64,000 nucleotides of DNA from Polydactylus sextarius (taxonomy: Eukaryota; Chordata; Actinopteri; Polynemidae). Position 1 is the stretch's first letter. The number at the start of each line of letters is the position of its first letter. The notes under the pieces are model-generated. The model saw only the letters and a program-made list of their open reading frames with translations, was not told the DNA's origin and ran no database searches. The position numbers and the translations under genes are program-made. Shown here piece by piece: positions 49,359-58,740 of this stretch. The DNA is taken from the NCBI GenBank assembly GCA_016801845.1, contig CM028906.1, forward strand, positions 2,356,001 to 2,420,000, in the 5' to 3' direction.

Positions 49359-51402
49359 CAGTTTCATTTCATTCATGATGCATAAATATTGAAAGAGGTA
49401 GAGTCATTTGGATGGAGACTGAAAGTGTTTTTCAGTCAGTGTTTTGTCTGCTCATATTGACCAATTAAAAAAAATAAAAAATACTACATACAATAAATAA
49501 TAAATGTAAAAATAAGCATTTTATACAGGTTTACTATTGATTTTGTCGATTTTGTGTTTTGGGGATTTTTCAAGTTTTTCTTCACGCTGAGATGAATTTT
49601 GACCAATATTAGATGAACTAGACTGAGTTGCTTGTCATGTCTGTTTTGTCACTTGCAGGCGTAAGTGTTACAATTAGCAGGAGTAGATCCATTGATGATA
49701 TCTTTATGTGGAAACAACTTTCCAACCTTTCTCCTCCCAGTGTTTTCAAGTGGTGTCACTGTTTGTGATCCTGTTCCAAAAACGCCCAAATCAGAACACT
49801 TTGTTTTCATTGCTGTGACAATAGCAGGATAAAACACCCAGTTGTATTAAAAAGTTAATAGGTTTAGTCATTTATTGGTCAGTTTCAATCCCTCTCAAGT
49901 CTCATCTGATTTTTCCTTGTTTCTTCACAGTTACTCTGTGTTTGTTTCACTGTTCGTCATTTCTGTAAATGGAGCCTTTTTCTCTCCAGCCAGTGTGAAA
50001 AAGAAATTGTAAAGTGAAAGTGAAGCTCATTGAGAATCAGTCCAAAAGCAGGGGGTGTCATTGTTCTACAGCCAACATATTGTGTAATCAACTATTATTT
50101 AATAATGAAAATTAAACACAAAACAATTGGCTTGAAATTGCAAAATGCATTCATCAAACAGACTCATCAGAATGAGGCTTATGATAAATGATATAGAAGC
50201 ATCTTAATATGGTATAAACATTTGGTTTGGACTGTTGGTCTATACGTCATGGGCCAAAACATGAAACATCAGTGCTGTAGTTCTGTAGTAAATTCACCTC
50301 CTTGGCAGAGAAGGTGTAAATATTTGCTGTGTTGAGACAGACAGCAGCGCCGCTTTCACTGAAACCACAATGGTGACACAGCAGGGTGTCGACACAGGAC
50401 TCAGGAACACAAACATAGGAGTCTTCCAATAAAAGGAATGTTTTACAGTTTCATGTGGCTGAAACCAATCAAATACACACATACGGAGGCTATTTATTTT
50501 TAAGACGGAGGATTACATGATTGCTGCCATCATGGTTTTCCAAAGCCTGTGTAAAGACGTATCGACTTATCACTCAAGTCTTTTCTGTCTGAAGTGAAAT
50601 GTCAGAGAAGAATTATTCAACGCTGTGAATCATCTCAGGTATTGATTATTTGACCCTTCTGCATCTTTGGAGTTCATATAATCTCCGTTGACACTAATGT
50701 CTCTCCACAGCTCCACAGCTCACAGTAAACACACACCACCCACCCCACACGATTGTTTATTATTCTTAGAAGGAATACAGTATAAACATACAGCAGAGGC
50801 AGCAGTGGGTGTCCTAGTTATTACTGTCATACTGTCAATACCGCCCATTTACAGCCAAAGCAGCTCTATTATTAGACTGAACTGGACTGTCATCAGGTAT
50901 CTGTAAACGTTGCAACATAAATCACATATGACAAGTTGAAGTTTTTTGTTTTTTTTCCTGCTCTGTGAAGTTCTGCGCTCTGATCTATCCAGGACATGTT
51001 TATCATCGCACAGGATGGTTGGAAAATAATGAAAGTTTCCTCTGGCTGCATTCCCCTCTGTATGTTTTTTTTCTACATCACAGGATGACGTCTAGGCTAG
51101 CAGAGTGGGGCCGATGTGTTTTCCAATATGTTTCTAGTGTGTGTTGATGTCAGGATACGGGTGTGTTTTCAGCTTTTCATTCGTCACAACACGGTCAGTA
51201 GTACGATTTTATGACAAGGTGGAAAACCTGCGACCTGCAGTTTGTGAACGCTAGTGAAGGTCTGAAGAAGACATTTAAACCACGATGTGCTACTTCAGCT
51301 AAGACCTTTTTTTCTATTCTTTTCTGCTCGCCTTCTAGGTTCTTAATAGAAATATTAAAAAAAAAAACAAAAAAAAACATTTGAAATGTTTGCCTCTCTA
51401 TT
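49359..51402. other. Non-coding DNA, nothing notable
   Basis: AT-rich DNA; no gene or repeat family recognised. Confidence 0.5.
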
Positions 51403-51423
51403 ACACACACACACACACACACA
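51403..51423. repeat. (AC)n microsatellite
   Basis: AC array of about 21 bases; an impure A-rich run lies just upstream at about 51356-51379. Confidence 0.93.
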
Positions 51424-51538
51424 ATCATAATCAGATATTAGTATTTACATAATTTAGGATTAATGTAACAGGATTTAGATTAACATACTAAACACATCCT
51501 CTCCAGGATTAAGTCACTGCTCTTATAAAGCATGTTAA

Positions 51539-51540
<2 letters not shown>

Positions 51541-51572
<32 letters not shown>
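51541..51572. repeat. (GT)n microsatellite
   Basis: An uninterrupted GT array of about 32 bases. Confidence 0.96.
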
Positions 51573-51576
<4 letters not shown>

Positions 51577-52413
51577 TTGTCCAATCTCCTTCTCTCATTA
51601 GCTGCAGTATGAACTGAGATGATGTCTTCTTGTTGAGTATTTCTGCTCTCTCGTGCCTCTAGTCTACTTTATGTTCATTCGTTTGTAGTAGGCAGCTACT
51701 TTTATGGTTTTTTCGTAAGTAAAAGATATGTTCAGATACACCAGCAGTGGATCATAGTTTTACTGACGCAGCAAAAGATCTCAACACAACCATCTAGCAC
51801 AGACAGTCATGGTGCGTAGATGACCGATCCTACTGACTTGGTGATCGTGCTGCCATCATGTGACTGACATTTGTGATTTTGGATTAAATATTTTTGCAAC
51901 AACAGGTTTGAACTTTCAACAAATGTTAGGATGCAGTGCTTCTTTGGCCACACTCAGACTGGCAGCTCAGATCACATTTCTACGGATGCATCTCAATCCA
52001 AACACTCCGGTCACTCAATTAGATTTTGCATCACTCACAACACAACACAGTGACAACATCAAATTCACAATGATGGCATGAACAGACTCCTATGTCCATC
52101 AAAGAGTATACTTTTCTTGACACTACTTATGACGATGAAGACAACAGCTCGAGGTCAGACATAGACACTGTGATGTTTGCAGGGTGAGATGATGCACCTC
52201 TTTTTCTCTTGTCTTTGAGAAAACCATGTTGCTAACATTGTTACCACAGCAGATAGTTTGCTCACATCTGGACACACTAATCTCATCTGACTTGCAAATA
52301 ACAGAGCTGACAATGTGTTGTGAAGACCTGATTTAAGAAACAAATTGGATTTGCCTGAAGTCTGAACAGAGCAGTCAGTCAGTCAATCAAAGCAGAATCT
52401 TTGAGTTTCAGAA
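51573..52413. other. Non-coding DNA, nothing notable
   Basis: Plain AT-rich DNA; no gene or repeat family recognised. Confidence 0.5.
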
Positions 52414-52453
52414 AGTTTGTAAGAACATCTTTTAGAAGATGTTCTTACAAACT
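52414..52453. repeat. Perfect 18-bp inverted repeat, 4-base loop
   Basis: The left arm AGTTTGTAAGAACATCTT (52414-52431) is exactly complementary to the right arm AAGATGTTCTTACAAACT (52436-52453), with TTAG between. The stem is too short for a usual microRNA precursor. It could be a foldback remnant. Confidence 0.95.
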
Positions 52454-52647
52454 CACAACAATCAAGTTGGGCTGGAAATGTTTCAGATTCTATTTTCCCT
52501 GTCACTGTGATTATACATCTTTTTACGTCTCTCGTCAGTTCAAATAAGCTGAAGATTTGTTAAATTGCTGCAGGAAAACACAGAAGCCATTGAAAATGTG
52601 AATTAAAGTTTTACATGCCTCCTTGTTTTGGGAGATTTGCACATTTG

Positions 52648-52659
52648 TTTGCATGCAAA
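52648..52659. promoter_or_regulatory. Palindromic POU-type site
   Basis: TTTGCATGCAAA is a perfect palindrome made of two overlapping half-octamers, with ATGCAAAT on its right side. Such sites can bind POU-factor dimers; binding here is untested. Confidence 0.3.
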
Positions 52660-52749
52660 TCTGTCTGGAAATTCATAAATTAACTCAAGATGGAAGAAAA
52701 AAGAGGAGATGAAAACTCAAAGCATACTCTGCACCACTCTACTCTTTTC

Positions 52750-52770
52750 TTTTTTTTTTTTTTTTTTTTT
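52750..52770. repeat. Poly(T) run, 21 bases
   Basis: Homopolymer T run. Confidence 0.95.
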
Positions 52771-52779
52771 GCTCTGCAG

Positions 52780-52905
52780 CATAATTTGAGTGGACACCTC
52801 AGCAGCCTTCACTAAGCCTGCTGGGAGTGAGGCTGATCCGACACTAGTCCACTAATTGGCGATCTTCATATTTAAAAAGGAGGAAGCTTCACAAGTCAGA
52901 GGAAG
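52780..52905. promoter_or_regulatory. Candidate conserved non-coding element
   Basis: Complex block with GCATAATTTGAGTGGACACC near 52779 and CCACTAATTGGCGATCTTCA near 52849, about 2.1 kb upstream of the nav2 start codon. The position and motifs suit a proximal enhancer. Inference only. Confidence 0.33.
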
Positions 52906-53876
52906 GAGAGAATCCAGTGAAGCAGGTCTATTAATACAACATCTCTAGTGTCAGAACTTGTTCTGCTGCACTTCCTGAAAATGAAGCAGCAGCACTTGAA
53001 TCATGACACAGTGATTTGATACAATAATTTCAACGAAGACTCAAATATTTGTCTAAAGGTTTGACCTTAATTACAGAAATATGGACCTTTTAGTATTTTT
53101 AGGATCAGGAAGGTTAGAATGGAACCTCATCTGTTTAATTTTGGTATTAAATCACTTCCTGGTGATATTGGTGCATCTCATGTATCTGTTGTGTTCTGTG
53201 TAGATTCATCTTTCACTTTCAACCTTTGAATAACACTTCTATTAGCATAGTGTCATTGAAGTGAACACAGCAAGTAAAATTTACCATCATCGCAATATCA
53301 TCATCAATATGTGCAACATACATATTGTGAAAGAATGCTTGAACTACAATAAATGTGCTATGATTCACACATATCAATATATTTAGCTAACCAGATGAAG
53401 CCCTGCTGTCATAGATACCTGCCATCTATGTAGATAAATGGGACATAGTGAGTGTTGTGATGGCTAAGAGGAGAGAGGAGAATGTGCACAAAGAAGAACT
53501 AGTGTCTAAAAAGAACAGGACGTTGTTTATTTGGAAATATTTTGGTTACAAGAGACGTGATTTGTCACAAACACAAGTGCTCCAAGTAGTTTGTCTAAAT
53601 AATGCATTTCATGTTTTTCTTTACAGCATTCTGTATCAATTCCAACAAATATTGACCTCATGGTGGCGCTTGTGTAGCAACCACGAATCTCAGCACAGAT
53701 TCTTTTTTTTTTTAACTGAACCATCCACTAAATATTCACCAGTCAAATCTACTGACAGTCCCGGACTGTTACTGTGACAATGAAAACAAAACACTGCACA
53801 CTTAACACACTTAACTTCATTTCCTTTTTTCATATTTTTCCTGTTCATTTACTTCTTCTTCTTACTTATATCTTGC

Positions 53877-53908
<32 letters not shown>

Positions 53909-54169
53909 AATAGCTCAAGAAATTAATGTGACCCAGAAGTGATTTGTCTCATTTAAAGGTATTGTCTCTCATTTTTCAAGGAATTTAAGCCAAAGTCTTT
54001 CACCAGCCAAAGAAATGAATGTAATTCCACTTAAAAGATTCAACAGCTTCCTAAAGTGTTTGTATGAAAAGATAGTAAGAAATGCAGAGAAAGAGGGAGG
54101 CAGGCTGGAGGAGCATACTGAATAGATGTGTTGAGCTTTTCCTCCACATATGTCGGTGCTGATCTAAGC
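52906..54169. other. nav2 upstream DNA, mostly plain
   Basis: AT-rich sequence with a poly(T) run of 25 bases at 53877-53901. No gene is recognised. Confidence 0.55.
53877..53901. repeat. Poly(T) run, 25 bases
   Basis: Homopolymer T run about 1 kb upstream of the nav2 start codon. Confidence 0.95.
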
Positions 54170-54371
54170 CACACCTGCTGCTAACCACGGCTCACCACAG
54201 AGAGAGAGGGAGCGAGGCAGTGTTTGCAGTGAGTGCAGCGTGTTTCTGGCTGCACAGTCACAAGCTGAGCAGTCGCTGAAGCGAGCGGTCGCCGTGTCGC
54301 TGCTACTGCAGCTTCCTTCTTTTTTTCCCCTCCTCCATCTCTCGGCCTCTGCTTCCTTCTCTCCTCTCCTC

Positions 54372-54416
54372 ATGGAGCTGGGTCTTTCCTACTGTCGTCC
54401 TGACGCTGTGGTGTAA
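54372..54416 (+). other. Upstream ORF in nav2 leader (14 codons)
   Basis: ATG at 54372 with G at +4 opens a 14-codon ORF (MELGLSYCRPDAVV) closed by TAA at 54414-54416, about 525 bases before the nav2 ATG. It matters only if the transcript starts upstream of it. The start context is moderate (C at -3). It may reduce translation of nav2 but is unlikely to encode a functional peptide. Confidence 0.35.
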
Positions 54417-54700
54417 TTAACAAGGCTCCGTGGGACTGAAGCTGTTCTTCCTATAGGATCCCGTGGTCAATCACTGACTCTCTCTCAGAGCTGGAAATAC
54501 ATTGAAGGCAGCGCTTGCCGTGTCACCACGCAGCCGGGGATTCCTTTCAGTGTGGAGTGGGATTTTTGATTTTCTCTCCTGGACTGAGTGGATTTTCTTA
54601 TTTACATCTGAACTCTTTTTTTTTTTTTTAAGTAAAAGAGAAACCTCTGGTATTTCCCACATGACATGAGTGTCTGAAGCTACTAAGTACCAAGAAACAG

Positions 54701-54819
54701 GTGACTGCAAGTTGTGACGGTCAGCTTTCTCCCCCTGCTGAGATCCAGCTCAGACATTATTTCAGTCAAGTAGCAGATCAGGTGTAAACTGCATCTGTGT
54801 GTCTTTAATCTGGTTGCAG
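54701..54819 (+). other. Possible 119-bp intron in nav2 5' leader
   Basis: A donor-like AAACAG|GTGACT ends at 54700/54701. An acceptor-like CTTTAATCTGGTTGCAG ends at 54819. The implied intron is 119 bases, a usual size for small fish introns. Both signals are moderate, and unspliced leader is equally possible. Confidence 0.25.
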
Positions 54820-54844
54820 TCGCACTCAGAGACACGTGGACCTT

Positions 54845-54871
54845 ATGAGACTTAGAGAGGAGTCTTGCTGA
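54845..54871 (+). other. Upstream ORF in nav2 leader (8 codons)
   Basis: ATG at 54845 opens an 8-codon ORF (MRLREESC) closed by TGA at 54869-54871, only 70 bases before the nav2 ATG. Its position just ahead of the main start suits a translation-dampening uORF. No conservation evidence is available here. Confidence 0.35.
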
Positions 54872-54941
54872 CTTGTAGTGGGATTTCCGTCTCATTGTGA
54901 CGGGAAGTGGAGCCAGCGGTCATCGGGCAGCTGGGGAGAAG

Positions 54942-55160
54942 ATGCCAGCCATCCTGGTGGCCTCAAACATGAAGTCAGGTCTCCCGAAACCCAAACCGGT
55001 GCACAGCGCCCTGCCCATCCCCCAGACCCCCAGCAGGCCGTCGGCTCTAGCCCTGCCCTCAGCACCCATCAAGACTCACATCCCGTCTGTGGGCCAGCAG
55101 GTGGGATCAGGACCAAAAAGAAGTAACACACCGGGATCTGAGTCTGGAGAAAACACTCAG
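54942..55160 (+). CDS. nav2: Neuron navigator 2, first coding exon (partial gene)
   Basis: Seen: an ATG at 54942 opens a 73-codon reading frame that runs to a splice donor, CTCAG|GTATAC, after 55160. An in-frame TAG at 54876-54878 lies upstream, and the ATG has A at -3, so this start is well supported. The product begins MPAILVASNMKSGLPKP and continues as a Pro/Ser-rich, probably disordered stretch ending GENTQ. Known from family: mammalian NAV2 begins MPAILVASKMKSGLPKP, and its corresponding exon ends in DTQ just before the IYTDWANH start of the calponin-homology domain. NAV3 starts differently (MPVLGVAS), so NAV2 is preferred. Navigators are large microtubule plus-end proteins with a CH domain, coiled coils and a C-terminal AAA-type ATPase, acting in neurite growth and cell migration. 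Only the N-terminal tail is here; the CH domain and the rest lie beyond the right edge. Teleosts can carry nav2a and nav2b, and one exon does not decide between them. Confidence 0.92.
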
Positions 55161-55620
55161 GTATACTGTCACTAGATTAATATTAGCACACACAGATCCC
55201 TCGGTCCCTGTAGGTCCTATCCTGAGCCAGGCAGGTATCTGAGTACATATGTTGGATAATGTAAAACATGAATCACTGTGTTATAAAGTATCACTTGTTT
55301 GTAGTTTGCATCAGGTTTTATCCCATAAAGAGTTCTCTTCAGTTCGGCCTGGTTTTCAGGTCAGTCAATATAAAGACGTTAAATCTCAATGTGGAATGTC
55401 ACTTTATCATTTTATATTGTGTCTCTACCTCTTCTGCTGTTTTTGTCTCGGTAGCTCTGTGATTCTTTTTTTAAATCAAAACACAGAGGACTTTCTCTGG
55501 CTCAGTTTAACATAACAGAATCACAAAGCCAAATTGAGTGAGTTTCTGGAAGGAGACAGAGCAGGCTGTGTCTCTGCCGTCCAGGATGGCAGTGTAGCAG
55601 GATATCAGGGTGGCTGTTTA
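55161..55620 (+). other. nav2: Start of nav2 intron 1
   Basis: This begins at the GTATAC donor after the first coding exon. Stops occur in all frames and the base composition returns to the AT-rich background. The matching CH-domain exon (expected to begin IYTDWANH) does not appear anywhere downstream in this window. The intron therefore runs past the right edge, in line with the very long first introns of navigator genes. Confidence 0.8.
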
Positions 55621-55970
55621 GCTTGTGTTTGTGAAATATTGGCTGCGCTTAGCAACCCTGCGCACACGGCTGCAACGGCGAGAGGGATCGTTCTAACGCC
55701 ATGTAAGGCAGCGAAGGGGTGGGGGGGGTGGGGGAGTAGGTGTCTGCGTGTGTTTGTGTATGTTTGAGAGCCAGCGAGTGCACGCTTGGCAATCTGTCTT
55801 TTACAGAGAGCGTGACTCAGAGATGCTGAAGGCGTCCAGCACGCTGTTGTTGTTCATGGAGACAAATCTGGGTCCGGCGTGACGGCGCTTGCGTGAGGAA
55901 AAAGATACGGGAGGCCGGCGGTGTCAGATGCGCCACGGGTCTGCCGCTGGTTCGTTTATTTAGTGTTTAA
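55620..55970. promoter_or_regulatory. CpG-rich patch in nav2 intron 1
   Basis: Roughly two dozen CpG dinucleotides occur in about 350 bases, densest at 55860-55950 (for example GGCGTGACGGCGCTTGCG). Adjoining sequence has almost none. There is a G-run near 55718-55734. The patch starts about 460 bases after the first coding exon and is probably the 3' part of the promoter-associated CpG island, or an alternative start site. No credible exon is visible in it. Confidence 0.5.
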
Positions 55971-57688
55971 TCACGTTTTCTCACTGACCTACTTTACAAT
56001 GACTTTCTCTCTCTCCTCTGTGTCGTCATTCCTCTCTCACTCTCCATCCTTGTGGTGCTGATGAAGCAGCCGTCTTCACCCTCCACTGGTTTAACCCCTG
56101 ACCTTCCTGACCTGCTGCACTGGTGTGAATTTAACAGTCATGTTCACCATTCCCACTGCTGACAGGGTTTATGAACCGTTAGACAAATGCAATGCACATA
56201 GACCTGTATGTTTTTTATAGTGGTCAACCTTAAAAGAAAAAAAAATGAAAGTGCGAACTGTGAACTACAGATATTACTATATCTGTCTTCATAACATACT
56301 GAGTATTAGTTTCCTGTAAACAAGATATTTAAGACAATAAGTCATAGTAGGAAGGATGTAATGGCTTTTATGAAATGCATCTTCTATTTCTAACCACATC
56401 TTTTGTATTATTGCCTATTTTCTAACAGCCTGACAGGTTCTCCAATGGTCCAGGGTAATATGTCCCTTTAATACAGGGCAGGAGTGTTGTTGTTGAGTGT
56501 TGTTCACAGCTTTAGTTTTATTGTCCTCATTTCTCTGCTGTGTCTGCTGGGCTTCATCCCCAGGGACCGACAGAACTGGAGGAAAGGGCCGACAGGCAGA
56601 ATTGCTGGCACGGACTTTCAAGTCCTCCGCACTACTGTGCTGTCAGTGCAGCGTCCAAGCCTCAGTGGATTTCATGCACATTGGAGTTCGGAGTGAACCC
56701 AATCAGCTCTGAGGGCAGAATGAGACGGGTCAAGGCTCTCTGGAAATGTGGAGGTTACTTTACATTTCCTCTGAACAGACTAGTTCTAGAGACACCACAT
56801 AGATATGACTTCCTGAACTTAGACAATTATCGAAAAGTCAATTTGTCCCAAAACAGTGCTGTACTTTACATTAATGAAGCATCAGGCTTTCAAGGCTATA
56901 TTCCTGTGTTGCTCCTGCAGCTGCCATTTTGCACCAACATTCGGGCAGAGGGACCAATTTCAGCTCTCACAAGAGAAACAAATAGACCACAATCCTTTAT
57001 AGTCACACTGTGTGAGTGGGTTGAGAGTTGAGTCATTTCTCAACTAGGAAAACTAACCCTCTCATGCTCACCATCTTCATTAATGTTAGTCTTTATTATA
57101 ACTTGAAATGCCAGGATGATTTCTACAGCACTAAAACTTATTTAGAACATCCAGACCACAGTACATAATGAAACGAACAAGAAAACAATCATAAAATGAA
57201 TAGTTTATTTTAGATCCAGCCATGTTTTCTGCAGGTTGTATGAAATGGAGCAGACCACCGCCTGAATGAGATGTAAAACAAAGCATGTTGGATGGAAAAT
57301 GGAAACAACAAAACATCAAAACACAAAATGCACAAACTCACTCAGACAACTGCTACCAGCACGTGCTGCTTGTTATGTGAAGGATTACCACAGCAGAGTG
57401 TGGCCCAGGCTCTTGGTCCAGATGCATTGTGGATGGCCCAGTTGGCATGAAACACACAAACATGTTGAGTCCACCTGTAACAAACAGTTAAGCCATAATG
57501 TAATGAGAGCAGCAGGAGGTAGAGAAACATCCAGAAGGAGGAGGAAGAGGACAATGCTGTGTCTACTCTTCTGTGTGTGTGAATGCGTGTGTAATTGTGT
57601 GAAGTCTGGCAGATTCTGATGTGAAGGCTTAGAAATGTGTGAATGATATTTGAAGCTGTTGCTTGGTCTCTCTCTTATCCTGTCTCTT

Positions 57689-57712
57689 TGTGTGTGTGTG
57701 TGTGTGTGTGTG
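57689..57712. repeat. (TG)n microsatellite
   Basis: An uninterrupted TG array of about 24 bases in nav2 intron 1. Confidence 0.94.
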
Positions 57713-57810
57713 GTCTGTCCTTCTTGCATGTGTTGTATCATATGAAATGACAAGCCGTTGGGACCTTTAGCCTTTTCCTATACAGAGAGCGATGTCCTGC
57801 ACAGATGTTC

Positions 57811-57830
57811 TGCTGTCCTCTAGTGGCTAG
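57811..57830 (-). promoter_or_regulatory. Possible CTCF-type site
   Basis: On the minus strand the core reads GCCACTAGAGGACAGCA, close to the CTCF core with one changed G. It lies in nav2 intron 1; binding is untested. Confidence 0.33.
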
Positions 57831-58149
57831 TTTCTACCCTACACCCAAGTCCATTCATAAACACTGGCACAACAGAGAAAGATTGTGTATGTGTGAGTGT
57901 GTGTCCATCTGTGTCTATGTCTAAGTCATTCAAGGCCATGATCCTTGCATCTCTTTTCATCTGTATATCCTCTAGTTCATCCTCCTCCTCTTTTCCTCTG
58001 TGTAATCATAGTTTGCCTGGTCATCATTTCATAGCAACAGCTTTTGAAATAGAATAGGCTCCAAAAACTGAGAATCTCTAAACCCATACACACACAGAGT
58101 GACATACTCACTCACACATGAAGGCACAGCCACAGAGAGAGATGTGTCC

Positions 58150-58740
58150 ATGTGCCGCTGTGATAAGGGGCTGCTATCTTAATAAGTATCAGTGCAGATA
58201 AAGGCTTAAGTCTGTCTCTGTGTAAAGACCGGATTTATTGGACTCATTATGAAAGCTCATCTCTGCCTGGAAGCTGAATACCAATCACAAAAAAAAATGT
58301 AGTGGGACAGGTTAGGAGGGCCATCGGCCGCCTTGGCTAATATTTACCAAGATGATATTAATGTCAATAAAGCAGAATAAACAATATAGACAGAAGCCCC
58401 ATCTGGGATAAAAGAGCTGGATTGAGTGTGGATATTAAACCCTCACTGTGTAACACATACCTCAGTGATATTCAGCTCCATTAATTCAACATGCACACTA
58501 TTGAAGATGTGTAATTGCCCAAGATTATGATTTTCCCAGTTTGAATGATTTAAATTGGGTTTAATTTCATTGTGAGAATTGGTTTGACCGAGATCCACAC
58601 ATGCTGCGATATGTGTGAACTCATTTAATTATTATGGAGTCGAAGCTAATTAAATGACCCTTAATTGCAAATAAATGAATGATGGCGATGGAGGATGGAG
58701 ATTAGACTCAGACTGGTACATAAGTTTGGTGAAAACCAGG
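58150..58740. promoter_or_regulatory. Candidate conserved enhancer block in nav2 intron 1
   Basis: About 590 bases of complex, repeat-free, non-coding DNA with an unusual density of homeodomain-type cores: TTAATTCAAC near 58483, TTTAATTATTATGG near 58624, GCTAATTAAATGACC near 58647 and CTTAATTGCAAATAAATG near 58662. GATAAGG and AGATAAAGG (GATA-type) cores occur near 58162 and 58196. Stops occur in all frames. This texture is typical of vertebrate conserved non-coding elements around developmental genes. The call is inference; conservation was not measured. Confidence 0.45.

Larger units (their letters stand above)
54170..54941 (+). promoter_or_regulatory. nav2: Probable nav2 promoter and 5' leader
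   Basis: This is the DNA directly upstream of the nav2 start codon. About 54180-54540 has clearly more CpG than the neighbouring sequence, for example the cluster around 54275-54300. There is a long C/T-rich run at about 54309-54371 and no obvious TATA box. This fits a TATA-less vertebrate promoter merging into an untranslated leader. An E-box of CACCTG type lies near 54171. The transcription start cannot be fixed from sequence alone, so the promoter/leader boundary is not drawn. If transcription starts before 54370, the leader contains several short upstream ORFs (54372-54416, 54845-54871 and two minimal ones near 54661-54677). Confidence 0.6.
55971..58150. other. nav2 intron 1, plain sequence
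   Basis: AT-rich intronic DNA. It holds a (TG)n tract at 57689-57712 and a possible CTCF-type site at 57811-57830. The 163-codon open frame at 56540-57031 has no recognisable domain and no coding-like composition, so it is not called as a gene. Confidence 0.6.

Noticed and set aside
52414..52453. MicroRNA precursor
   Set aside because: The 18-bp stem with 4-base loop is too short for Drosha/Dicer processing, and no known microRNA seed was recognised.
56540..57031. 163-codon frame, the longest in the window
   Set aside because: Composition is not coding-like, no domain is visible and it lies within nav2 intron 1; long frames of this size occur by chance in 64 kb.
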